The notes beneath the pieces are model-generated. The model did no database searches and was not told the origin of the DNA. It was given only the letters and a program-made list of their open reading frames with translations. From Daphnia carinata (taxonomy: Eukaryota > Arthropoda > Branchiopoda > Diplostraca > Daphniidae): a stretch of DNA of 64,000 bases. The stretch covers positions 4,463,679 through 4,527,678 of the forward strand of contig NC_081338.1 of NCBI RefSeq assembly GCF_022539665.2, in the 5' to 3' direction. Positions 48,421 through 59,510 of this stretch are shown in pieces (position 1 is the first letter of the stretch; every line of letters starts with the position of its first letter). A program made the translations under genes and the position numbers.

Positions 48421-51400
48421 ACTATTGCTGTTTTGACTATTACCTCTCGCCCTCCTGCTCCACCGGCGGCTCTTGGTTGCAAAACCTTGGGAGCCGGCCT
48501 GGGTGGCAAAGGCGGAAGGTCCAGCCTGCGATCAGCAACCCGATGGCCGGTTGATAGAAGATGGGCCGAATTGATTGTGGGACCCACTTGAGCCACCGAC
48601 GCCACCGCTGCCGAAGTGTTGCTGTTGTTGTTGTTGATGATGATGCTGCTGGTGGAGGCTGTGGAGGAAGTGGAGGGGGTTGGCGGATCCGACGTGACCA
48701 CCGATGGCACTTGAGGAGGCTGATGCGGCTGCTGCTGCTGCAGCTGAAGCTGTAGAGCTGCTGCCGAGGCAGTTGGCTGCTGCAGCTGCAGCTGCTGTTG
48801 CTGGATGCGTCGGAGCGTCGAGTTGGCTGTCGCCGCTGCTTCCACTGCCCGAGCTGTCTATACGAAAGGGTTTACGTAGCAAGCGGAAGAATTCTCTCTA
48901 CCCCTTTTAAACCTAGCCCCCCAACCCTACGTCAACTGAGGGGGTTTACGACTACCAGTACCTGACTTCATCGGCCAAATCTGCAGCAAATATTTCAAGA
49001 CGCCGATGGGTTTCTGGAAATCGAGTCCCGTGGAAGCGGACGACAGATTCGATCCGTCGTCCGAGTGCAACATGAGGACGGGTCCGAAGCAGATGGCCAA
49101 ATTCTGCGGAGTCATCTTGTTGCGGTCGGACTGGGCCGTGACGAGACACAAATGGTCCATCAGTAGGAACAGCGTCGTCTGCATCAAAAAGGACAATAAC
49201 ATTATTTTTTTTAAGAATTCAATTCAATTGCAAAAACATCAAGTACACTGACCCGATTGCCTTTGGGCAGGCACTCGAGGATGGAGAACATGAGCTTGGC
49301 GTTGCCCTCCGGATCGTCCGGCAGGCAGACGGCCAAGGCATCCACCAGCATCTGGTAAAGGCATTTGGTCAACAGAGGCTCCGGCAGTTCCCTCAGATAC
49401 TCTTTCAATAATCCCGTACATAAAAAATCCGTTCGATTAGGCAACAAATACGCGAGAAAAAATTCGAAACTACAACACAACGAACCTGTGATGACGTTAA
49501 TATCTGGAACACTATCAGGTGACAGGTCGACGAGTCGCGGGTTGCGCTCAAAGGCTTCGCGCAGGATCCGCTTCTTGGTGGCCGAGCCGCAGAGCCGGTA
49601 AAGGCCGACAATGTCCATTCCGCGCCGCTCCACCTCTTCGACGCATTTCTGGACCAGAATGGGCACGCCGCCGTTGCCTCCCGTCAGCATAGACGTAGCC
49701 GAGCCGTTGTTGCCTCCTTCGCGATTCACCACCGATTCCAAATCAACGCCAAACAGCGGCGGCGGAGTTTTACGGCCGGCCGGAGATCGCCGGAACGCCG
49801 TCCTCGGCTCGGTGTAACGCAGTTTCAAGTACAGAGTACCTCGAGGCTCTACTTTCAACGCCACCTGGTGAATGGTCGATTCCCTAACTAGAGGCACCAA
49901 GTGGAGCGAGCCCTTGAAGCAAAGTCGGTGCCTCAACTGCGGATCCCACGAGTAGATGAGGAAATCCAGCTCGCGGTTGACAACCAGATCCAAGTCGAAC
50001 GTCTCGTCCCAATCAAAATTGATGTCGCCAGAGCGGATGACTGTCCGAGCTTTGTGCGCCCGGTCGCATTCCAGCACGCAATACAAATCACGAACGGGTT
50101 CCAATCGCGATGACGTCGAGCGTAGGCCTCTACCGGCCAGCAAGTGAATCTGTACAACCAAGATTCGAGAGATGGAAATTAGCTAATTGCAAATGATCAG
50201 AACATGTTTAACCATACCCATAAAAGTCCGCTGACACCTTCTTCGCTTCCGCCACCTGGTGCTGGACCTGGTCCTCCTCCGCTGGCAGCCGTAGGTGTGG
50301 TCATTCCCTCTGTATTGGTCGTGGCCATTTGATGAGCCGGAGGTGTCGTTCCATTCGGCCTTTCACTTCGATATTTGATGAAATCTAAATTGCGATAAAT
50401 TAGAAATGAATTAAAACTTGATTGCCCATCGTTGTTTGCTCGCATGTCCTTTACCGGCTGGATTAATTTCTAATAATTTAAAACGCGGATCGGTGGGCCT
50501 CGCAGCGTTAGGGTTGGCAGGCGAAGGTTGAGGAATGCCCCCTCGGGGTGTTTCCGGCTGCAATTCTGCTATTGGGCCACTCGGGCCCGACCTTCCAGGC
50601 AAAAGGCTTTTGCCTCCTTGACTTAAAAGCGATGACGTTGTCGCCATCGGGTCGTTTTCGTCTAATAATCCGACATTCGTCGTCGCTGTGAAATGCGATC
50701 GATAGGCGTAGTACGGTATTTCCTGTTCCCAAAATCAAATGCATTTCCAATTGAATTCGTACGCACAACACAATCGTTTTTCGTTTACCTGTTTGGCTTT
50801 CTCCACCAGATTTTCGGCACTGAACGTCAATTTCGCCATGCGATGGGCTTCAATGGCATCGCGGCTTTGTCGCAATCGCTCATAGATGGCGCTAGTAGAC
50901 GGCGCTCGTTGCATCCAGGCCTTGTATTCGGCGGCGGTGAAATTTCCCGTCATGCCAATGCCACCGGGCAGCCTAGAGAGCGGTGCGGCCGCACCGGGCA
51001 AGATTCCTCGACTGTACAGCAATTGCTGTTGTTGCAGGTGTTGTTGTTGTTGGCTCAGCCTTTGCAATTGTTTCTGCTTCTGCGAGACGGTCATTTCAGG
51101 AGCCGATACGGCACCGTCACTGTCGTCAGTGTTGTCCAGCATGCTCGGCACGGACGGCCTCGTCATCGACGAACTCGTTTGTTCGAAATGGACTTCACGC
51201 CGGAAGCGGCTGCTAGATCCAGCCGCACCGCTTCCCGCTCGATCACGAGGAAGGGAGTTAGACCTCGAATCCGGCTGCGTCGGCTGGAATCCTCCGGCAG
51301 TGGGCGTGGTTGGTGTGATACCCAATCCCAGAAGGGGTGGAGGAGCTTTCCAGCTGCCCGACGACCCTTCCACCGAGAATCCTCTTCGTGCGGAGTGGCT

Positions 51401-54400
51401 GTAACTCCGGATGGAGGCCTCCGTATCCGAGGCGTAGTCGACGGACGTCCTGCGCCGATGCGTCAGACCTAACCGGGTTGCGGCATCGGGCTGCTGTTGC
51501 GTTCGCCCCGTCGTGCCATAATTCGATCCGCTTCCACCGACTCCGAGTTTCCCTCTCGCATAGCCGTACGTGTCCGTCCCGCTGCTCTGCTCGACGATGG
51601 GCAGCCTCTGATCGCTTCCGCTGCGCGTCAGACGGTTGCCGGTGCCGCGCATGAGGGACATGGTGGATCCTGGACCCGATCCCACGACCCGGTGCGACCT
51701 GCCTAACGTAGACGATCGTCCAAGGGTGGCCGTCTGATGCTGACCAAGAGATCCGGGACCGCTGCCGGGCGGACCGATGGAAAGTCCATAAAAAGGGTGG
51801 ACCCGTTCTGCCAACGATTCCAAAGTTTTAGGACCGAATCCGGCCGAGCGGTCGAACGGGTGTTGGAAGTGGTGGGAGGAGGTTGTCATTCCGTGGGGCT
51901 TGGGCTGTTCCGTCACGGGCAGAGGAGGCGGGGGATGGTATGAGTCAATTTGATGCGTCATACCTTCGCCACCTCCACTACCACCACCAATTTTGGGATG
52001 TTGGGGTCGTTCCAATGTCCCGCCTTGTCGTCCAGGCACGTAACGCTGCTGCTGCTGCTGCTGCTGTTGTTGTTGTTCCTGCTGCTCCTGCATTCGGTAG
52101 TTGCTATAATAATTATCCATCGCATCCTGCTGTTGTTGTTGTTGCTGACGGATGCTGGAATGGATAGAATCATCTCCAGCTCTCTCGGGATACCTGTCAG
52201 ATTATTCAAAAAACAAATTAGTCTTTTACATTGGCATACAATACGTTTTGCATTACAACAACCTTCCCGCCTCGCGTTCTCGGAACATATCGCGTTGCTG
52301 TTGTTCCGTTCTTTCACGGTTGCCACGCGGGAAGGTGCCGTGAATGGGTAAATCTGCCATGCCGGGCAACGGTTTGCCAGTCGTCAAGAACCTGGAAGGT
52401 CCGAGTCCTCCGGAATACGGATACTGCTGGAAGCGATCTCCATTGTTACTGTTTGAATTGCTCGTTGAATCATTATCGGGCGGCTCTTCCGGCTGGACTC
52501 CTCTTTTGAGGACGACGACGGGAGGCGGTTTCTGCTCCGGTCGTGGCGGAGGCGGCGAAACGGCTCCGGCCGGACCTCTTCGCTGCCTGGTCGTCAGCAC
52601 CAGCCGGCGCGGGATCGACATGACGATGACGACGTCGTCCAGGCTCATCCGCGTCACGTCCACCAAGTTGATGGCCAGAATTTCGTCTCCCACCTGAAAT
52701 CGTAATAAATACACACATCCAATAACAAAATACGCCAACAGCTTTACTTCCTTCAGACAAATCGTGCATGACATTTAATTTCATTGCAAATTGTTTCCGA
52801 CTTTCATTAACATGTTTCGTACACTCTGAGTGTATCCAACTGGACGTAAAGGGTAGCCATGGGAGCCACTCCAACTGAGCCCGACAGCATCTATGTGTTG
52901 TGCGCGTTAAGTAATGTATGGGCAAGTGTAACCGGGGCACACGGAGTGAGAAAGAGCAAAGCAAAAAAAAAAAAAAAAAAAAAAAAACCTTTGGGGGTAG
53001 GTATGGCCGGCAAAAAGTACGGGAGCGAAATAAAAGGAAAAGAAGAAGATGGAGCTCTAGAGAGACCTGCTGCTGGACACGGAGCCTTAGTATTAGGCTA
53101 TGACGTTGATAAATGTCTGTTGCGCCAACACTTAATCACGATATTGTACACAGTGCACGCGGCCCTCCCCTCCACCATCAAAAAAAAAAAAAAAAAAGGA
53201 AAAAAACGTTGCTGGTGGTTAGGTTTGTGCAAAGTCTGGCCATATTGTCCGACAGGAGTAAAATGAAACTAGACAGACTTTGGCTGGGCAAGCCAATAAC
53301 GGATGGGGGTGTGGGCCAACAGACGAGATACAAAAAAAAAACGATAGACAGAAAAGAGAGAGAGAGAGAGAGAGAAACATGCAGATAGTGGTACCCTGAG
53401 ACATCCAGAGTTGTAGACGGAGCTCTCCAGGGCGATGCGGGAGATGAAGACGCCGTCGGATCGATCGATGCCGTTACCCTCGCGGATGTAAAGTCCCAGC
53501 GTTTGGCCCGGCCGCTTCACGATCTCCACAAAGTGTACAGAGTACTTGGGGTCCTGCAAAAACAAAAGAAAACAAAAATGAATATGTAAAGACAACAGTT
53601 TCGAGCATATTACATTATGGGCTTTCAAGCAAAGTTCAATTTCCCTTTTCGCAGAACCCATTTTTCCTAAAAGAAAAACAGCTGACCTCCTCTGTTGCCC
53701 ATTGTTCCCATCCACTATTTTTCACACAACATCAATGGTGGAAGTGTATTGATCTTCCACGGTGCAGGCACATCTGCACAATATCACAGAATAGTGTGCT
53801 AGCAACTAGTTGGTCATCCATATTCCAGTTGTCTAGGTTGGTCCCAAACCACATTGCAAAGACGGTCCAACTTGAAAGCACATCACTTTATCACCCATGT
53901 CACAACCAACTTCTGGCTTGCTTCGCAATCTTGCCACACAGAAAGCTTGATTTAGAGAAGGCTTGAAATTTGAAAATCCTCATGTCTCGTAACTTTAATT
54001 TCAATTCTAAAGGTCTTGTTCAGTAGTCAACATAGTGAAGCAGCATCCAGTTAAGAGAAGCGAACCGAGTTCCCATGCGACAAATGTTGAATCGATCCAA
54101 AGATAAAAGCATGGACATCCTGCCAACGTAATGAATTTCTATGTCGCAGGTGTCACCGAGGGAATTCAAATATTTAAAGCGTTTCGATCATTTCGCCTTG
54201 CACCGGAATCAAGAATAGGAAACGCACATGGTCAGGGTTGCCGCTTCAACCGTTGAATGTTTGATTCGATCAATTAAACATGAAATAGCATATCAAAGAG
54301 ATTTCAGATTTCCCAGATTATCACTTTCAACCAATTCTCCTAAATCCAAAAAGCACGTTGGCATTACGCTTCGAACGCATACGTCGGAAATGGAGGGCGA

Positions 54401-57400
54401 ATAAAGAATCCCCTATAATTTAGAACCCGACATTGTATCAGATCACGATGATGCAGTTGGCATTTATGACTATACCAACTATATAGTATATGTACATACA
54501 GCAGGAGGATCAATAAAAGCGCAACCCATCTCTCTTTCTCTCTCTCTCTCTCCTCGAGCTCCTCCTGCTCCTCAGATATTCCCTGGACTGCGCTTCGTCA
54601 GGAAGAAAATGAGCGGCTGCGTCGTGCCATGGCCCGTGCGTGACCAGCAACGTTGAACGGTTTCAGTCTGTTAAATCGATGCCCCCGGCGGGACTAGCCC
54701 GACTGCTACCCTAACCCCCTTGCACGTAGATGCAGATCATTTCCATCATGTTCCCATTTTCTTTTTTTTTCTTCCTGAAACGTGTTATCACAGATGCAAA
54801 AGAAAAATTGCCATTTGTAACAACAGCCAGTCAAAAAAAAAAAAAAGAAATCTGAGAAAATGGCCGCTATTGTATAAAAGGTAGATCATTTTTTTTTTTT
54901 TTTTTTTGCTTACTTGGACGGTGAGGAAAGAGCGTGCGGCTTCGGATGCCGTTCTGCCCATTTGTCGCGGATCGAGAACGCGAACGAGCATTTCACCGCG
55001 TCGTTCGACGGCTTCGAGCGCGGCGGCCGTCGTCGCATCGTGATGGTCGTTTTCCACCGTTTCGATTTGGCGGAAGATCTCGGTCGATATGCCGCTCACC
55101 TATTATTGATACGTCGTCATCATTTTCGGAAGATAGTCATCAATAAACGGTGCGTGTTTAAAACGAAAAACAAAAAAAAAACACAAAAAAAAAAAAACAC
55201 AAATGATTAAAAAATGATGGTTCCGCCTGGGCAAAGCGGAACTTTCTCGCTTGTTTGTCCTTACCTTGCGAAAGTCACTCTGGACGACCATGGAGCGGAG
55301 TCCGGTGGCCGGCGAGGAATGAGGAGCTAGCCGATGGTCCGTTCCCAGGGTGCCTGCGGCGACGGATGAAAGTGGATGCATGCCACCTCCTGCCGATGTG
55401 CCTACAGTCGTTTGGTAATGAGATGACGGATTTCCGGGGGCAGGACCAGCGGACGAGCCTGCAACTGGCTCCGATGCCGGCGCGTTGGCTCCTTGGCGGC
55501 GCGGACTGGCCGCCATCTCCACCGGATGCTCCTTGTGCCCATCCTGCATATTGAGAAGCGAGATAATGGTCGAATTTAATCATCCATATGTTCCCTCCTT
55601 CGTTGCACTTTTGAAAACGAACGAAATACATAGAAATAGAAGAGTTCCGAGACAAGTCATGGTTTTCAAATATCTAGCGCAAAAGCTGACGGATGTAGTG
55701 ATGCAGTCAATCACTTTGTGAGATTTCTATTATTCGCGCGTGAATTTCGATGTTTTCCGCCCGATTATTCGTTCCCAATAAAAAAAAAAAAGCGGTGTTG
55801 AGGAGGTGAAGAATGAGAAACAAGAAGACAGTTGAGTATGTCTCCTCCCCACAAAAAAAAAAAAAAATCATAAAATCAAAATGAAACCCCCCCCGCCCGA
55901 TGATACAAGCACTCGTCTTTGAACGACTACTACAAAAAGAAAGACAATAATCCCTTGTTTTCTTTTCATGTCCATTTTTTTTTTTTTTCTTTTCTATTCG
56001 TATTCATTCCGTCTTGTCGATATTCGAAGAAATTGCCGGATATACGTGCAGCCAAAGAATCTGCGCGAAGAAAATAAGCCCCGACGGAAAAAGACTCTCC
56101 TCTGTTATCGTGCAACACACACACACACACACACACACAACGAAAGAAAAAGAAAAAAAAAAAAGAAAAATGTGGTAGAAAAAGAAAGAAAAAAAAAACA
56201 CCGAACCTCGCCTACTTTTTTTTTTTTTTCTTTTCCTGTGTTATAACAATCCTGTTCGTCGTTGTATGCCTTGATGCCTAATCGATAGACATCAGAAAAT
56301 GGCGGGCAGGCTAAAGCTTTGGCAGGCTGTATAGCCCTAGTGGATGGGTACGTACGAGCGTGAGCCGCTGTTCGTGACGGGATTGCTTGGGGTTTTGTAT
56401 CGAGTAAGTCCGAATGAGGCGAGTTCGCACGAAAAAAAATATAACAACAATCGGAGGGAGGGGAAGGCAAAAAAAAAAAAAAAAATGGACAACTCCACTA
56501 ATAGGAAAAAGGGGGAGGAAAAAGACGGAAAGAGCGAGTGGGTGTCCAAGCAACGCGATGTCTATCGAAGATTTTTTTTTTTTCTTTTTTTTTTTTGTGT
56601 GTGTGTTAAAATGGCCGGGGACATTTTGAGCCAAAAATATTGGGCTCTTTGCGGGGCATTATTTTTCATTGGCCAATACAAGCAGAAAAGAAAAAAAAAA
56701 GGAATGGGGGTTTTCCGGGAACACGACATTTGCTCTCTGTGCTGCGTATAAATAAAGACAAAAGAGAGGGCATCCACCGTATATATCTTTCAGCTGCTCC
56801 TACTTGCTGATACAGACTTCGTCTTATATAGCTCTTCATTTCCTTCGTTCTTTTTTTATTTTTTATGAGGTGGGGTGTTTGGATGTCCGGGAATGATGAT
56901 CGTCTACGACGTCGTCTGTAGTCGAAAGGAGCGCCAAGAAATGATGAAAAATCGATTATGTTCTCTCTTTTTCTTTTTTGTGCTATCTTATTAGAGCCAT
57001 CGTATTATGATAGCCACATCATTACGTATTATTGGCGAAAAAAAAAAACAAACATTCGGAATTGGTATGAACCCAATATTTACTTTTAACGTGCGATCTT
57101 CAGCAATCATAATCAAGTAATAATAGTTTTGTTATTTCATTCAACCTAACCTTAAAACAAAAGAAAAAAACCCGCATTGTTAATTTAAATCTAATGACGT
57201 AAGAACAACATGCCCGAGAAATCAGATGTGAGTCAATCCCACAAGATCTCACACAAAGTCTTGGTGTAATTGACTTATTCTATTCAATGTTTCACTCCAT
57301 TTGCTCGACATACCGCCGACCTCTTTTGTTTTCTTTTTACCTATTAGCCAGAGATACGTATAGATTCGAGATGGCCGTACATGTATGAAAATTGGCTCGA

Positions 57401-58432
57401 GAGAGCCGTGTAATTGAATCTCCCTCTTCGCATCAATCTAACAGCAGCCATCAGAGTGCGCCGCCGCCGCCGCCGCCACGGCTCGCAAGGCTCCGCAACG
57501 CCTGACGGACTCTCTCGCACACACACACACACACACACAGCCGGAGAGCGCTCATTATCAAGCCCTACACATCACGCATTTATCGATCGTTTTGACTCTC
57601 CTAGTTCCGCTTTCTCCTCTTATTTTTTGCGTTTTGAGTTTTGTTTTCCTCTCTGCTCGAGTTATTAGATGCTGTCCCACGGCTAAAAAAGATTTCTCCC
57701 ACTCCATTTCGGCGAACAACTCGCTCCAAATACGGCAGGGATTTTGCATAACAACAAACATACACACGGACAAAGCAAATGAATACATGCCCCCCCTACC
57801 TTACCCTATTCATTCCGCAAATTCATTGTCTTTTGTACGCAGAATTAGTAGATTGCAATTGTTGTAAACATCTCTCGATACAGTTTCACTTGTCTTGTAA
57901 CAATCAGCAGGTCGATAACGACTTGCGCATACGTGGCGGGGCATTTCTAGTTCGAGCGGTTCAAAACATGGAAAACCAAACACAAAAAAAAAAAAAAAAA
58001 GAGGGAAAGACGCCTTGAACTCTAAATCGAGTTATGCAGTGGTATACTGAAGAGAGCCCCCTCCACCCTCCCCTATATTGAATGGCTATCCATCAGAGCT
58101 CCTCTATCCGTCTTGTGGATGTTGAACATCAGCTCGGTCTTGCTCCTCTGTCAAAAAGTACATAAAACGTGCGCTCACGCTCTTTTGCTTCCATCATCTA
58201 TTGACGCAGACTTGCAAGCCCCACGATGGCCCTGTTCTGAATATTTGTCGGCATTGCCCCCGCGCCTTGTAATATTTACTCTAATACTTGCGCATACGAG
58301 AAGGAGGCGGAAGCGGAGAAAGAAAAAAAGGAGAACTTTGGGCTTCGTGTCGGAAGAGAAAAAAAGAAAAAAGGTTTTTCTTTTTTTTTTTCTTTTTCTG
58401 TGGCCTCGTCATGTTCGTCTTTTTCCAATGTG

Positions 58433-58470
<38 letters not shown>

Positions 58471-59510
58471 AAAGCGGGGGGGGGGACAAAAAGATCAATA
58501 CAAAAGACGTAACAGCGTAGCCTACACAGCAGTCTGGTGTAGTTGGGTTCGGCGAGGCAACTGCTCCGAATTGGTCCATCACGTCTATACAGTCTGCAAG
58601 AGTGTGTGTCTATGCACCGGAACCTGCATTCTGAATACAAGTTGACCACCCAACAACCCACCCACCCCCCAGAGCATGACATATACATCGAAACCTGCTA
58701 CATATATATCAAGAACGAATCATTCAAACGTATTTTTTTTTTTTTTTGCCGTCTAAAACCGTGAACTTTATATAACCGAGTGAGATTACTGTAATCAGTT
58801 TGATCCCTTCCCACACGCTGGGAAAAAAAATAAATAAATAAAAATACGTCAATCAAATCATCTGGGGTTTTGCGGAGAATAGCCCTACGCACGTATCACA
58901 CACGCACAGACCAAAAGCCAAGAAAAAAAAAAGGTAATACTACCCACCAATTTTTTTTGACAGGCGAACCCTTTCAAAAGCGTGTGACTCTCGATCCCTC
59001 CCCCCCCCCCCCCAAAAAAAGGAATAATAATCCCCAATCCCCCCTTTAAAAAAAATATAAGTCGTATAGTATTTCCCTATTCGTCCTGTCACATAGCGCT
59101 ATCTCTCCTACACTTTAATCATCCACAAAATGTTTGCCCATCAAAAGACGAAAACAAAATAGAAAACCCTAACCAGAAGTGTTTCCCTTTTTTTTTTTTT
59201 TTTTTAAGTAGAAAAAAAGAAAAAGATAAAAATGTAATGTAAGAACCTTTTTCCTTCCGCAGCAGAGCATGGCGGTCTTCTCGTCCTGTCCTTTCTTCTT
59301 CCTCCAGTCGTCGCGTTCGCTGGTTGCCAGTGATGCGTTCCGGCTGCTCTTGCCGCAACTTGTAGCGGCTCGCTGCTGGACGAGTCGGTTGCCCAGCAGC
59401 ACGTAGTCGTCACAATAATATTTGTCGTCCTTTCGACGGCCGTGAATCAATTCGAAACGCGATTGATGATGGCGATGACACAACGAATGGTGATGGCCAG
59501 CCAAGACCAT
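48417..59510 (-). CDS. syd-1: Syd-1 / RhoGAP100F synaptic scaffold (PDZ, C2, RhoGAP)
   Basis: Twelve exons: 59510-59247, 55543-55265, 55099-54914, 53553-53395, 52693-52263, 52193-50789, 50722-50455, 50384-50218, 50149-49486, 49413-49253, 49178-48962, 48844-48417; 1542 residues in this model. The PDZ domain (about 244-333) has [10 protein letters not shown] and [14 protein letters not shown] Ser/Gln-rich linker encoded by one 1.4-kb exon follows. The C2 domain (about 1054-1165) holds DLYCVLECD and FLIYSWDP. The RhoGAP domain (about 1205-1395) keeps the Arg finger in GLYRLCGS (about 1238) and the Asn in [10 protein letters not shown]. Syd-1 recruits presynaptic active-zone proteins with Liprin-alpha and Neurexin. 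The first exon, ending MLCCGRKK, joins in phase over a 3.7-kb intron but is less certain. The acceptor at 49414-49415 is abnormal, and the C-terminus is ambiguous. Confidence 0.9.
49414..49485 (-). other. 72-nt syd-1 intron with non-AG acceptor (ends in GG)
   Basis: Donor ACAG|GTTCGT at 49486/49485 is acceptable. To give the expected RhoGAP sequence [16 protein letters not shown], the intron must end just before 49413, where the sequence reads tttttatgtacgg|GATTATTG. The pyrimidine tract and spacing are normal but the last two bases are GG. The intron length is a multiple of three with no in-frame stop. Confidence 0.65.
53554..54913 (-). other. Intron 3 of syd-1 (1.36 kb)
   Basis: Contains a (CT)n tract near 54531-54553 and poly-T/A runs near both ends. 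No exon recognised. Confidence 0.55.
56115..56139. repeat. (AC)12 microsatellite
   Basis: Perfect AC run in the first intron of syd-1, next to A-rich sequence. Confidence 0.9.
58435..58466. repeat. (AT)16 microsatellite
   Basis: Perfect AT alternation of about 32 bases in the first intron of syd-1, self-complementary and followed closely by a short poly-G run. Confidence 0.9.

Larger units (their letters stand above)
55544..59246 (-). other. First intron of syd-1 in this model (3.7 kb)
   Basis: Lies between the 88-codon first exon and the exon starting DGHKEHP. Contains an (AC)n tract at 56115-56139, a (CA)n tract near 57517-57538, an (AT)16 tract at 58435-58466 and a C14 run at 59000-59013. 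If the first exon is wrong, the protein would instead start at the ATG at 55549. Confidence 0.5.
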
